Source of the DNA: Gloeocapsopsis dulcis
Lineage (GTDB): Bacteria > Cyanobacteriota > Cyanobacteriia > Cyanobacteriales > Chroococcidiopsidaceae
Assembly: GCF_032163395.1 (NCBI RefSeq)
Contig: NZ_CP119968.1
Coordinates: 4,056,001-4,120,000 of the forward strand
DNA length: 64,000 nt
Direction of reading: 5' to 3'
Part shown: in pieces, positions 27,777 to 36,422 of the stretch
Layout: each line of letters opens with the position of its first letter
How positions within the stretch are numbered: position 1 is the first letter of the stretch
Made by a program: the position numbers and the translations under genes
Notes under the pieces: generated by a model
What the model saw: only the letters and a program-made list of their open reading frames with translations
Databases searched by the model: none
Told to the model about the DNA's origin: nothing

Positions 27777-28092
27777 CCACTACACATATAAAGTTACTTG
27801 GTCAAGCGAAGATCAAGAATACGTAGGTTTATGTGCTGAATTTCCTAGCTTATCTTATCTCCATGAGAATCGTATTGCTGCACTTGAGGGTATTGAAAAC
27901 CTGGTAAAGGATGTTGTGGTAGACATGGAAGCTAATGGTGAAAGGATTCCAGAACCTATTGCAGAAAAAAACTATAGTGGTAAATTTCAAGTTCGCATTC
28001 CTCCAGAACTTCACCGTAGGCTAGCTATAGAAGCAGCAGAGGAGAATGTTAGCTTAAATCGCTATGTAAGTCTAAAGCTTGCTTGTCACTAA
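27763..28092 (+). CDS. hicB: HicB-family antitoxin
   Basis: 109 residues: an N-terminal HicB fold (YTYKVTWSSEDQEYVGLCAE, FPSLSYL) and a C-terminal ribbon-helix-helix (FQVRIPPELHRRLAIEAAEE, LNRYVSLKL) for operator binding. It neutralises HicA and represses the pair. A hairpin at 28126-28148 (TGCCCA/TGGGCA) lies after the stop. Confidence 0.87.
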   Translation: MNNYDHYTYKVTWSSEDQEYVGLCAEFPSLSYLHENRIAALEGIENLVKDVVVDMEANGERIPEPIAEKNYSGKFQVRIPPELHRRLAIEAAEENVSLNRYVSLKLACH

Positions 28093-28604
28093 AAAATTGT
28101 TAATGTTCCGCTACTAAACATTACTTGCCCAAAATCTTTAAATGGGCAGGCATTGTTTGAAAAAGTTAAGGAGCGTTTTATGCTGAATCGGAGACATTTA
28201 TCTACCTTGCCATGATCCGGATTATGGTCAGGCGCTTGGCATAGAATTTGACTTCTCAAAACTTTTCAAACATCCTCTAACAGTTGTGAGACAAAAGTAA
28301 ACAGCAGAAGTGAATAACCGCTCTTATGCTCTCCTCTTTGAAGTTCTTGCTATGACTTCCGAAATCCTATTAAAGCTTACCAGGTGATTAGAGCTGAGTA
28401 TCTTTCTCCGGCAATCTACGAATGGGTTATTAGTAAAACTGCAGAAAACAGCATTAAGTAATCATAGCAGTGTCAGTAGTTGCTCAAGATGCTTTTTGTC
28501 ACACTGCCATGTAAAGAAGCAGTTTTAGCCTTCAAGCTTTTCTATTCGCAATTTCACCCTACAACCAACTGGTTTTGACCACACCCAGCTTTAATTCGTG
28601 CGAT
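28093..28604. other. Intergenic, possible gene relic
   Basis: About 510 bases with a hairpin at 28126-28148 and no intact gene. Near 28365-28460 one frame reads NPIKAYQVIRAEYLSPAIYE then WVISKTAENSIK before a stop, which looks like old coding sequence, but I do not recognise the family. Confidence 0.3.
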
Positions 28605-28627
28605 AATCTTAGAAATGATTCTCAATA
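28605..28627. promoter_or_regulatory. Candidate Fur box
   Basis: TTAGAAATGATTCTCAATAG lies about 20 bases before the AraC start. The right half ATTCTCAA matches the cyanobacterial FurA consensus AATGAGAATNATTCTCATT well and the left half weakly. An iron box is expected here, as the genes behind are for siderophore uptake. Confidence 0.5.
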
Positions 28628-28647
28628 GTTGATAGTGCCTCCATGCC

Positions 28648-29616
28648 ATGACGATTACTCTTTCAAAAGAAGCTTATTGGGAATTGTTTGAAGATACGGC
28701 ATCCGAGGAAACGCACATCGATGATATCACCCAAAAATACCCAAGCCAGCTAGGGCAGGGTTATTATCGCACCGTCAACCTGCGAGAAGGATTAGAATTG
28801 GCGATCGCTAAATATCAACTGCATGATGACATTATTTTAAAAATGCCTGAGCGATCGCATCCGATTGAGTATACATTCCTGCTTGCGGGAGTGGAACAAT
28901 ATGACGATCAATTTATAAGTGCTGGACATTATAACCTGTGCAGTAGTGGCATCGCACCCAAAGAAAAGTCTAAGTACTCTGCTACTCAACCAGTTTTTGC
29001 GATTAATGTTCACATTGAGCCGGAGTTGTTTACCGCATTTTGGCATAGCGAATCAGAATCTACATTACCAGCAGTAGAGCAGTTGTTAAGAGGTGACAAA
29101 GAATATGATTTTTCTTCTGGACGCACAACAATAGCGATGCAGACAGCGGTGCAGCAAATTCTCCAGTGTCCGTATCAATCTTTAACCAAACGGATGTATC
29201 TCGAAAGCAAAGTTTGGGAACTGATGGCGTTGCTAATTCACGATCTAGAACGCCCGAGACATCTGCCTAATACTCCACTCAAACCTGATGATATTGATCG
29301 GATTCACTATGCTAAAGAAATTTTGCTGCAACAGTTAGACAATCCACTTTCATTAATCGAGTTAGCGCGACAAGTTGGTCTAAACGACTGTACACTCAAG
29401 CGCGGCTTTCGTCAGGTATTCGGGAAAACAGTCTTCGGCTACCTCCATGACTATCGCCTCGAACAAGCGCGTCAGCTACTCGAACAACGTCGCATGAATG
29501 TTTCTGAAATTGCCCGCAGTGTTGGGTTTGCTAATCGTAGTTATTTCGCATCTGCCTTTAGAAAGAAGTTTGGGGTAAATCCACGAGATTACCTTAATCA
29601 GAAAAATTCCGCCTAG
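28648..29616 (+). CDS. AraC-family regulator of siderophore uptake (PchR-like)
   Basis: 322 residues: an N-terminal sensing region with a cupin-like strand pattern and a C-terminal double helix-turn-helix (about 222-318; LSLIELARQVGLNDCTLKRG and NVSEIARSVGFANRSYFASA, then FRKKFGVNPRDYL). Cyanobacterial AraC proteins of this form stand before TonB-dependent siderophore receptors and activate them when the ferri-siderophore is present. Here the receptor gene starts 145 bases downstream. Confidence 0.88.
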   Translation: MTITLSKEAYWELFEDTASEETHIDDITQKYPSQLGQGYYRTVNLREGLELAIAKYQLHDDIILKMPERSHPIEYTFLLAGVEQYDDQFISAGHYNLCSSGIAPKEKSKYSATQPVFAINVHIEPELFTAFWHSESESTLPAVEQLLRGDKEYDFSSGRTTIAMQTAVQQILQCPYQSLTKRMYLESKVWELMALLIHDLERPRHLPNTPLKPDDIDRIHYAKEILLQQLDNPLSLIELARQVGLNDCTLKRGFRQVFGKTVFGYLHDYRLEQARQLLEQRRMNVSEIARSVGFANRSYFASAFRKKFGVNPRDYLNQKNSA

Positions 29617-29709
29617 CGTTCAAAAAATTCCTTCTAGTAGTCAAAGCGATCGCTAACAGCACCACGATTTCCATTACACTTTTTTTGAAAAAGTTTAGCA
29701 ACAGGTAAG

Positions 29710-29733
29710 GAACTAGGGAATCAATCCTAGTTC
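29710..29733. promoter_or_regulatory. Hairpin in the receptor leader
   Basis: GAACTAGG and CCTAGTTC form a perfect 8-base stem with an 8-base loop, 28 bases before the receptor start. With no T run it is more likely an operator or mRNA leader structure than a terminator. Confidence 0.35.
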
Positions 29734-31615
29734 TCAATCCTCAATGTGGTGTGTGGAGTAATGCGGAATTATTGGCAGCGATTAGCGTTATTGACAGGGA
29801 TCTCATTACTAATTTCTCCTCCTGCTTGGGCAGAAACCGTTACAGGTGCAGCAACTACTGTTGCACAGGGGCAAACTCAAATTGCGCAAACAGTAACTCA
29901 GATTACTGGAGTTAGGATAGACACGACAGATGGCGTTGCGGTAATTCTAGAGACAACCGCAGCATTATCTCCGACAACTTCAACCGTGGATAATACGTTG
30001 ATTGCTGATATTCCCAACGCAGTGCTGACATTGCCAGAAGAATTTCAAGCAGTAAATCCGGCTGAAGGTATTGCGTTAGTCAGTGTGACAAATTTACCTA
30101 ACAATCGCGTTCGTGTCGCAATTACCGGAATAGATGCACCACCGACAGTCGAACAACAAGTTGCAGCACAAGGATTAGTATTAGCAGTAACACCCTCCAC
30201 AGATGAAGACGAAATTCAAATAGTAGTAACAGGTGAATTAGAATCGCAAGGATATTCTATACCAAATGCTACAACCGCAACACGTACAAATACAGAACTG
30301 CGCGACATCCCGCAATCAATTCAAGTACTGCCACAACGTGTCTTGGAAGATCAGCAAGTCAACCGTCTCAGTGAAGCCTTACGCAACGTCAGCGGTGTTA
30401 GTGTCGGTGATAGCTTTGGTGATAGCCTGGATCGAATTAATATTCGCGGCTTTCAGTCAGATGTATTGCTCGAAAATGGGTTTCGTCGTGGATCGTTTAG
30501 TTCAAGAGGAATTTCTGATACTGAACTGATTGAACGAGTTGAAGTCCTCAAAGGACCTGCATCGGTGTTGTATGGCAATTTGGAACCAGGCGGTGTTGTA
30601 AATGTCGTAACAAGGCAGCCACAGGTTGATCCGGCTTACACGGTTGGAACTGTAGTCGGTAGTTTTGGGTTAGTGCGTCCGAGTATTGATCTCACAGGAC
30701 CACTAGATAGAAATCAGCAGGTGTTGTATCGCTTCACTGCACTGTATGAAGCCGAGGATGGCTTTCGCGATTATGGTCAGGATGTGAATCGCTTTGTACT
30801 AGCGCCATCACTGACATGGAATTTAAGCGATCGCACTGCTTTAACATTTAATTTTAGCTACGCAGATGCAGAACGCCCATTTGATCGCGGTCTTCCAGCG
30901 ATTGGTAACAGAGTTGCGGATGTACCTCGCGATCGCCTATTTCAAGACCCTAGTGCGATCATCGAAACTGAAGAACTCAGCACTAGCTATCGCTTAACCC
31001 ACAACTTTAACGACAATTGGCAACTGCGTAACGAGTTTCGCTACCTCTCGGTTGATACTTTCGATTTTCGGATTGATAGCTGGACTATTGAAGATGATGG
31101 CACGCTTGATCGCCGCTGGCGCTCTAATGATGATTATTACGAATTCTACTCACTGCAAACGAATGTTGTGGGCGAATTTGCTACAGGGAATGTTCAACAT
31201 ACGCTTTTAGCCGGAGTTGATTTTAATCGGAGTACTGCCCAAGGTAGCCAGCGCCGTTTACCAGGCGATCCGAGTTTCTTTCTCAATATCTTTACTCAAG
31301 AAGGCGATCCGATTTCGCGTCCTAATCTCGACGATCTGACGTTAGTTGTGCGTAATAGCACCCGTAGAGCAAACAATATTGGCTTGTATCTCCAAGATCA
31401 AATCACTTTGACTGAAAGTCTCAAACTTTTGGCAGGTGGACGATTTGATATTTACGATTTGCAATCAGTGGATAGCCTATCGAACACAGAAACGGAAGAT
31501 ACAGTGCAACGTTTTACCCCTCGCATTGGCGTGGTGTATCAGCCTAGTGTTTTGTCAGGGAATAACTAATGGGTAAGCGGGTAAAATGAAGAATGACGCA
31601 TTTCCCGCAGTTGCA

Positions 31616-32089
31616 ATGGTAAAGAAATACATCGTTGACCTGAGTGTTGAAGAACGTGCTGAACTTGAGCAGTTCAGCACCACAGGACGACATGCTGCTG
31701 ACCAGATCACCCGCGCTCGTATCCTACTCAAAGCAGATAGCAATCAGCGAGGGGGTAGTTGGCATGACAAGGACATAGCAGCAGCATTGGATGTAGGAGT
31801 GACAACGGTAGAGCGGGTGCGCCGTCGCTTTGTTGAGTTCGGTCTAAAAGCTTCCTTGGTGCGGCAACCAGGTGGAGGCCGCAAGCAACGCTGCTTAAAT
31901 GGCGAACAAGAAGCACATTTAGTTGCGTTAGTGTGCAGTGATGCTCCAAACGGTCGCGCCCGATGGACAATGCGGCTACTAGCGGACCAAATGGTGCAAT
32001 TGGGTTATGTCGAGTCAGTAAGTCATGAAACGGTGAGGCAAGCACTTAAAAAAACGAACTTCAGCCTTGGAGACAGGAGTGCTGGGTGA
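31616..32089 (+). CDS. IS630 transposase, N-terminal frame (DNA-binding)
   Basis: 157 residues from MVKKYIVDLSVEERAELEQF; an in-frame ATG 30 bases upstream (31586) is possible. It holds paired helix-turn-helix regions (DKDIAAALDVGVTTVERVRR; LADQMVQLGYVESVSHETVR) that bind the inverted ends. Coding sense leaves this frame at a run of seven A (32048-32054) and continues in the -1 frame, so its last dozen residues and TGA at 32087 are the off-frame tail. The full enzyme needs a -1 shift at that run. Confidence 0.85.
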   Translation: MVKKYIVDLSVEERAELEQFSTTGRHAADQITRARILLKADSNQRGGSWHDKDIAAALDVGVTTVERVRRRFVEFGLKASLVRQPGGGRKQRCLNGEQEAHLVALVCSDAPNGRARWTMRLLADQMVQLGYVESVSHETVRQALKKTNFSLGDRSAG

Positions 32090-32751
32090 TTCCTCCTGAA
32101 CAAAATGCTGAGTTTGTTTGCCAGATGGAGTCAGTGCTACAAGTGTATCAACAATGTTATCATCCTGACTTTCCCGTTGTCTGTCTCGATGAAGCCAGCA
32201 AACAACTTGTTAAAGAAACTGTTGAACCAGTTGCCGTAAAACAAAGACAACCCATGCGGCAGGATTACAAGTATGAACGCAACGGTACAGCGAATCTATT
32301 CATACTTTGTGAACCGATAGTAGGATGGCGACATTTAAAAGTTACTAAACGTCGAACAGCAGTGGATTATGCTTATCTGCTCAGGGATTTAGTAGATATC
32401 CATTATCCTGATGCCTTGTTGATTACAGTGGTGCAAGATAATCTTAATACCCATTCTCCCTCCTCCTTGTACAAAGCGTTTGAGCCTGCTGAGGCACGGC
32501 GTATTCTCAATCGCCTAGAGTTTTGTCACACTCCTAAGCATGGCAGTTGGCTGAATATGGCAGAGATAGAATTGAGCATTTTGGCACGTCAATGCTTGAA
32601 TCGACGTATTCCAGAGTTTGCCGTGTTGCAAACTGAGGTAGCTGCCTGGCAAGAGCAACGCAATCATGAGCAGACTTGGATTAATTGGCGCTTCAACACC
32701 GCCGATGCACGGGTCAAACTGCATCGACTCTACCCCTCAATTAAAGCTTGA
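32086..32751 (+). CDS. IS630 transposase, C-terminal frame (DDE catalytic)
   Basis: The frame is open from 32050 and would join to the N-terminal part by a -1 shift; a GTG at 32086 could also start it. It contains the catalytic triad regions of DDE_3/IS630: VVCLDEASKQ, LITVVQDNLNTHSPSS and HGSWLNMAEIELSILARQCL. A fused product of about 378 residues is the normal length for the family. Confidence 0.85.
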   Translation: MIPPEQNAEFVCQMESVLQVYQQCYHPDFPVVCLDEASKQLVKETVEPVAVKQRQPMRQDYKYERNGTANLFILCEPIVGWRHLKVTKRRTAVDYAYLLRDLVDIHYPDALLITVVQDNLNTHSPSSLYKAFEPAEARRILNRLEFCHTPKHGSWLNMAEIELSILARQCLNRRIPEFAVLQTEVAAWQEQRNHEQTWINWRFNTADARVKLHRLYPSIKA

Positions 32752-33453
32752 CAAACCACTAGTCGCGAAGTTTCGCTCTATGGTAGCTATAGTCAAGCTT
32801 TTAATCCTAATCTTCTTGGTCAAACTGTAGCTGGATCTTTTCTTGATCCTGAAATTAGCGAGCAATTTGAGATTGGCGTACGCGGTGAGTTTGCAAATGG
32901 TCGATTGATTGCAAACCTTGCTGCTTATAACCTGAGAAAGCGCAATGTGGAAGGTCCCGATCCATTAGATTCAGATTTTTCGATTGCAGTAGGTGAAATT
33001 AGGAGTCGCGGAATTGAACTTGATGTAACTGGTGAAATTTTGCCAGGATGGAATGCGATCGCGTCGTATGCTTATACTGATGCTGAGGTGACAGCAGATA
33101 ATAATTATCCTGCGGGGAATCGTCCTAATAATGTCCCTAGAAATAGCGCCAGCTTTTGGACTACGTATGAATTTCAAGATGGCAATTTACAGGGACTGGG
33201 CTTTGGCTTGGGACTATTCTTTGTTGGTGAACGTTTTGGTGATTTTGATAACACCTATGAGCTTCCTAGCTATGTTCGCACTGATGCTGCATTATATTAC
33301 CGTCGAGATAACTGGCGGGCTGCACTGAACTTTCAAAATTTGTTCAATGTCAACTATATCCGTAGTAGTGAAGGATATCGAGAAGCAAACGCTCCTGGTG
33401 CACCCTTTACGGTCATCGGTTCCTTATCTATTACGTTTTAAAATAGTAAAGTC

Positions 33454-34425
33454 ATGCTTTATCGTACCTGTCGTCGCCTTCGCTATGGCTTATTGACGAT
33501 TTTGGCGATCGCTTTAATCGCGGCTTGCACAAGTAACGCTCCTGTTGCAGTTGATGCTGATTGTTATATTGTGCAACATTTTGCTGGCGAGACTTGTGTA
33601 CCGCGTCAGCCGAAGCGAGTTGTGGCGCTAGATAGTATCACTTTGGAATATTTGTTGTCTTTAGGAATTCGACCGATTGGTGCTGTCTCCAGTGACTTGG
33701 TTGCATCAGACTTGCATCACGACTTAACTGGAATTGCCAATATTGGTAGCACTGATGAACCTAACCTCGAAAAGATAGTGTCACTCCAACCAGATCTGAT
33801 CGTAGGTACAGACTACTATCAAACAATTTATGCTCAATCTACTCAAATCGCACCCACTGTCCTTTATGAATTTGAACACAGTGGAAAATGGAAAGAGATT
33901 TTGCTCCATTTTGCCCAAATGCTGCAAAAATCAGAGGTTGCTGAACAGGTGATGAATAATTACCAGATGCGACTAGAGAAATTTAAACAACAAATGGGAC
34001 ACCTACAAAATACAGAAGTATCTGTAGTCCGGATTTATCCAAACAGCATCAATCTTTACCTCAAAGATTCTTTCTGCGGCACTATTTTACAAGATGCTGG
34101 ATTACCTCGTCCCCCAGCGCAGACGATCGCCGCTGATGAAGCTCAAAAACAGTTTGGCAACCCAATTCAAACATCTATTAGCAGAGAATTGCTTGCTCAA
34201 GCCGATGGTGATGTCATGTTTATGTGGACTGGTGAAAATACTGTCGAAGCCAATCAGCAAGCCCAACAAAGATTATTACAATTGAAGTCCGATCCACTGT
34301 GGCAAAAAATGAGAGTGGTGCAGCAAAACAAAATTTATCAAGTGCCAAGTTACTGGCTTGGTAGTGGTCCAATTGCTGCCAACTTAGTGATTGATGACTT
34401 GTTTAAGTATCTTATTGATCGGTGA
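33454..34425 (+). CDS. Iron-siderophore ABC transporter binding lipoprotein (FecB/FhuD type)
   Basis: 323 residues. Signal peptide with lipobox IAAC (Cys25), then a helical-backbone type III binding protein: PKRVVALDSITLEYLLSLGI, VSLQPDLIVGTDYYQTIYAQ and a C-terminal WLGSGPIAANLVIDDLFKYL. It would bind the ferri-siderophore delivered by the TonB receptor and hand it to a FecCD-type permease, which is not in this window. It starts 12 bases after the receptor stop and overlaps the next frame, so it was expressed with the receptor; IS insertion may now reduce its transcription. Confidence 0.9.
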   Translation: MLYRTCRRLRYGLLTILAIALIAACTSNAPVAVDADCYIVQHFAGETCVPRQPKRVVALDSITLEYLLSLGIRPIGAVSSDLVASDLHHDLTGIANIGSTDEPNLEKIVSLQPDLIVGTDYYQTIYAQSTQIAPTVLYEFEHSGKWKEILLHFAQMLQKSEVAEQVMNNYQMRLEKFKQQMGHLQNTEVSVVRIYPNSINLYLKDSFCGTILQDAGLPRPPAQTIAADEAQKQFGNPIQTSISRELLAQADGDVMFMWTGENTVEANQQAQQRLLQLKSDPLWQKMRVVQQNKIYQVPSYWLGSGPIAANLVIDDLFKYLIDR

Positions 34426-34490
34426 GGAAATGCTACTTCAAAGAACAAAGTAACGCGCAATTGCAACTTGAAAAAAAACTAAAGTTATTT

Positions 34491-34886
34491 ATGTCACATA
34501 TTCTTTTTGTCTGCGAAGCTTGTGGATTTTCTGCCGATCAGGAATTACACGAAGGACAACCTGGTGGAGCTCATTTGCTTAATCAACTCATGCCATTGTA
34601 TGAAAATTGGGCAAGAAAATCAGAACTTGAAATTCAAACCGTCGGCTGCTTGTGTGCATGCGATCGCCCCTGTGCAGTTGCGCTTGGCGCAACGAATAAA
34701 ATTACTTACCTGTTTGGCGATTTACCACCATTAGAAAGTGCTGAGGCACTCCTGAAGCTAGGTGAACTATACCTCGATAGCGAAGATGGCTATATTTTAC
34801 CTGCGAAACTTCCTTTGGTGCTGAGACACCGCCGATATGCCCGAATTCCACCTGTACCAGTGGTAGTTAATATTGAATCATCATAA
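34491..34886 (+). CDS. DUF1636 family protein
   Basis: 131 residues with a thioredoxin-like ferredoxin pattern: FVCEACGFSADQE and VGCLCACDRPCAVAL, cysteines that could hold a [2Fe-2S] cluster, and LFGDLPPLESAEALL near the end. DUF1636 genes regularly sit by TonB/siderophore genes in cyanobacteria; a role in releasing or reducing siderophore iron is possible. The frame is open from 34422, but ATG 34491 gives the family start. Last gene of this uptake group. Confidence 0.8.
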   Translation: MSHILFVCEACGFSADQELHEGQPGGAHLLNQLMPLYENWARKSELEIQTVGCLCACDRPCAVALGATNKITYLFGDLPPLESAEALLKLGELYLDSEDGYILPAKLPLVLRHRRYARIPPVPVVVNIESS

Positions 34887-34903
34887 CGACATTATCTTAG
34901 CAA

Positions 34904-34960
34904 TTGCCTGAGCGATCGCACCCTATCGAGATACGCTTCTCCTTTCGGGAGTAGAACAAC
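34904..34960 (+). pseudogene. Relic of an AraC siderophore regulator
   Basis: Reads LPERSHPIEIRFSF before a TAG. It matches MPERSHPIEYTFLL in the intact AraC gene (residues about 70-83, bases 28842-28900), and the DNA similarity carries on through the GAACAA of that segment. A remnant of a second, lost regulator gene. Confidence 0.7.
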
Positions 34961-35018
34961 GTAGGTTTCCACTTTGGTAACAAATGATAGTAGTACAACG
35001 AAACACAATTTAACTAAT

Positions 35019-35098
35019 TATCAAGTAACTGGATTGGTAGCAATCCAATTGCCGCCAATTTAGTGGTTAATGTCTTAGTTCAAGTATCTAGTTGATAA
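35019..35098 (+). pseudogene. Relic of a FecB-type binding protein C-terminus
   Basis: About 80 bases align with the last 27 codons of the FecB gene: the frame still gives WIGSNPIAANLVVNVLVQ, against WLGSGPIAANLVIDDLFK. It follows the AraC relic in the same order as the intact locus, with the receptor part missing, so a second siderophore locus was deleted here. Confidence 0.7.
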
Positions 35099-35220
35099 AC
35101 GAGATTCTACTTGCAAGGGTCAGTTTTAACTAGCTATTATAACTTAAAAAATCTCAAATCATTGGTGATATGAACTTATCTGACTTGTGCTACTTGACTT
35201 CAGATTCTATCAATTCTTTT

Positions 35221-35240
35221 TAAGTAAGTTAACTTACTTA
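35221..35240. promoter_or_regulatory. Perfect 20-base palindrome
   Basis: TAAGTAAGTTAACTTACTTA is fully self-complementary, without a spacer. It sits in a 577-base non-coding stretch (35100-35677), about 440 bases before the repeat-protein gene. Such a sequence is suited to binding a symmetric dimer and lacks the loop of a terminator. I see nothing else in the stretch except its high AT content. Confidence 0.6.
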
Positions 35241-35677
35241 TTTATAACTTTAACATGAATTAACGTCTAAAGTTATGGCAAGTTGCTAAGAGCAATTGAT
35301 TACAGGTAATAACTTTAGAATCTATCCATCTAAGTCATTTCTTCCCCTGCTAACAAAGCTCACTGGGATATACCCACTTGAAGGTAAAACTCTATTATAT
35401 TTGAAATCTGCAAAGAGTAAATTTATGTTAAAAAATATATAAAAATCTTGCTTGGTATCCGCGAAAAATTTCATAATTAGTTGCAGTCTGTATATTAAGC
35501 TTTTGTCAAGATACAAAATCCTGCTAGCTATAGCGAGTCTGATAGCACAGTTTTAATACTTTTTGCCAAATTGATCGTACAAATATGGTGAATCTGGGCA
35601 AGATAAAAGGTAATATTTTGTTTTAGTTGTTTAAGGTTGCGGTTAAGTTTAGCGCATCAACGCTAGGAGCGATTGTC

Positions 35678-36415
35678 ATGATTGGGTTTATCAAAAATAT
35701 ATTCAGCGGAATTTTATCCTTTTTTATTGGGCTTGTCGGTGGTAAAAAGTCTCAGAAAAACCAGCCTAGTTTAGAAGCTAATAAGTCAGCAAGTACCAAA
35801 AAGAAGCGAAACAATGGTTACTTTATGGAGCTTGATGAAGCTGAGGAGATGTCACCGGTAAATGGTCAACAAGTCAAAAAAGCTTTAGAGCCTATTACAG
35901 CTAAATTGAATGAAGTTGCAAATGAAGTTGCTCAAAAGGCTGAGCCTATTACAGCTAAATTGGGTGAAGTTGCAAATGAAGTTGCTCAAAAAGCTGAGCC
36001 AGTTACAGCTAAATTAACTGAAGCTGTTCAAAAGTCTGAAGAAGCTACACCGAATACTAAGTCTACTAAAGCTGAAGCGTCTAAAGTTAAAGAACCTGCA
36101 TCAGCTAGTAAATCTACTAAATCTAGCAAAACAGAAGAACCTGCGTCAGCTAGTAAATCTACTAAATCTAGCAAAACAGAAGAACCTGCATCAGCTACCA
36201 AAGTACCAAAAGTTCAGTTAGAACAAACAGCAGAGGGAGTTAAACCTGTACCTGCTAAGCCTGCTGCAAGCAGCAAAATTAACAAACCTCAAACTGAAAC
36301 GACGTTTGCACCCAAATATCTCAATCCAACAGTTAGCTCAAACGGTCGTCGTCGTCCTGGACCAAACATGAACTCATTCCTAGACATGGCACGTCAAGTC
36401 AAAACTCCAGGATAG
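35678..36415 (+). CDS. Repeat-rich Lys/Ala/Ser/Pro protein with conserved C-terminal motif
   Basis: 245 residues. Start ATG 35678 has AGGAG eight bases upstream. An amphipathic or membrane-touching N-terminus (MIGFIKNIFSGILSFFIGLV) is followed by a basic stretch, then FMELDEAEEM. Next come two and a half 18-residue repeats (EPITAKLNEVANEVAQKA), likely helical, and two and a half 15-residue repeats (EEPASASKSTKSSKT), likely disordered. It ends with SSNGRRRPGPNMNSFLDM then ARQVKTPG, a well-formed motif that seems under selection. I do not know a function; an anchoring or envelope/thylakoid-surface protein would fit the hydrophobic start and spacer repeats. Confidence 0.75.
   Translation: MIGFIKNIFSGILSFFIGLVGGKKSQKNQPSLEANKSASTKKKRNNGYFMELDEAEEMSPVNGQQVKKALEPITAKLNEVANEVAQKAEPITAKLGEVANEVAQKAEPVTAKLTEAVQKSEEATPNTKSTKAEASKVKEPASASKSTKSSKTEEPASASKSTKSSKTEEPASATKVPKVQLEQTAEGVKPVPAKPAASSKINKPQTETTFAPKYLNPTVSSNGRRRPGPNMNSFLDMARQVKTPG
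35888..36030 (+). repeat. 54-base tandem repeats inside the gene
   Basis: Units start at 35888, 35942 and 35996 (third partial), nearly identical, each starting GAGCC(T/A)(A/G)TTACAGCTAAATT. They encode the 18-residue helical repeats. High identity suggests recent expansion or gene conversion. Confidence 0.9.
36095..36201 (+). repeat. 45-base tandem repeats inside the gene
   Basis: Units start at 36095, 36140 and 36185; the first two differ at one base and the third fades after about 17 bases. They encode the 15-residue Ser/Lys/Ala repeats. Confidence 0.9.
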
Positions 36416-36422
36416 AATGCAG

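Larger units (their letters stand above)
31547..32759 (+). mobile_element. Complete IS630-family insertion sequence
   Basis: 1213 bases bounded by imperfect inverted ends: GTGTTTTGTCAGGG on the left and, reverse-complemented, GTGGTTTGTCAAGC on the right. TA lies directly outside both ends (31545-31546 and 32760-32761), the target duplication expected of IS630/Tc1-mariner elements. It carries two overlapping transposase frames. Both ends and both frames are intact, so it could still be mobile. Confidence 0.92.
29761..33441 (+). pseudogene. TonB-dependent siderophore receptor, split by an IS630-type element
   Basis: The receptor is coded by 29761-31546 and 32761-33441, interrupted by the element at 31547-32759. 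Joined across the TA, the frame is continuous (...VVYQPSREVSLYGSY...) and encodes 821 residues. Signal peptide: MRNYWQRLALLTGISLLISP, cleaved near AWA. An AMIN domain (about 30-125), typical of cyanobacterial receptors, is followed by a plug domain (IPQSIQVLPQRVLEDQQV; NIRGFQSDVLLENG; VLKGPASVLYGNLEPGGVVN) and a 22-strand barrel ending in IGSLSITF with the terminal Phe. As it stands only a 595-residue product without the last barrel strands can be made, so uptake should fail. ATG 29761 starts a good signal peptide; GTG 29746 is in frame upstream. Confidence 0.92.

Noticed and set aside
28609-33441. A siderophore biosynthesis cluster
   Set aside because: Only regulator, receptor, binding protein and DUF1636 are present; no NRPS or NIS synthetase gene in the window.
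35888-36201. Evenly spaced repeats as a CRISPR array
   Set aside because: The units are contiguous (no unique spacers), 54 and 45 bases long, and keep one reading frame; they are protein repeats.
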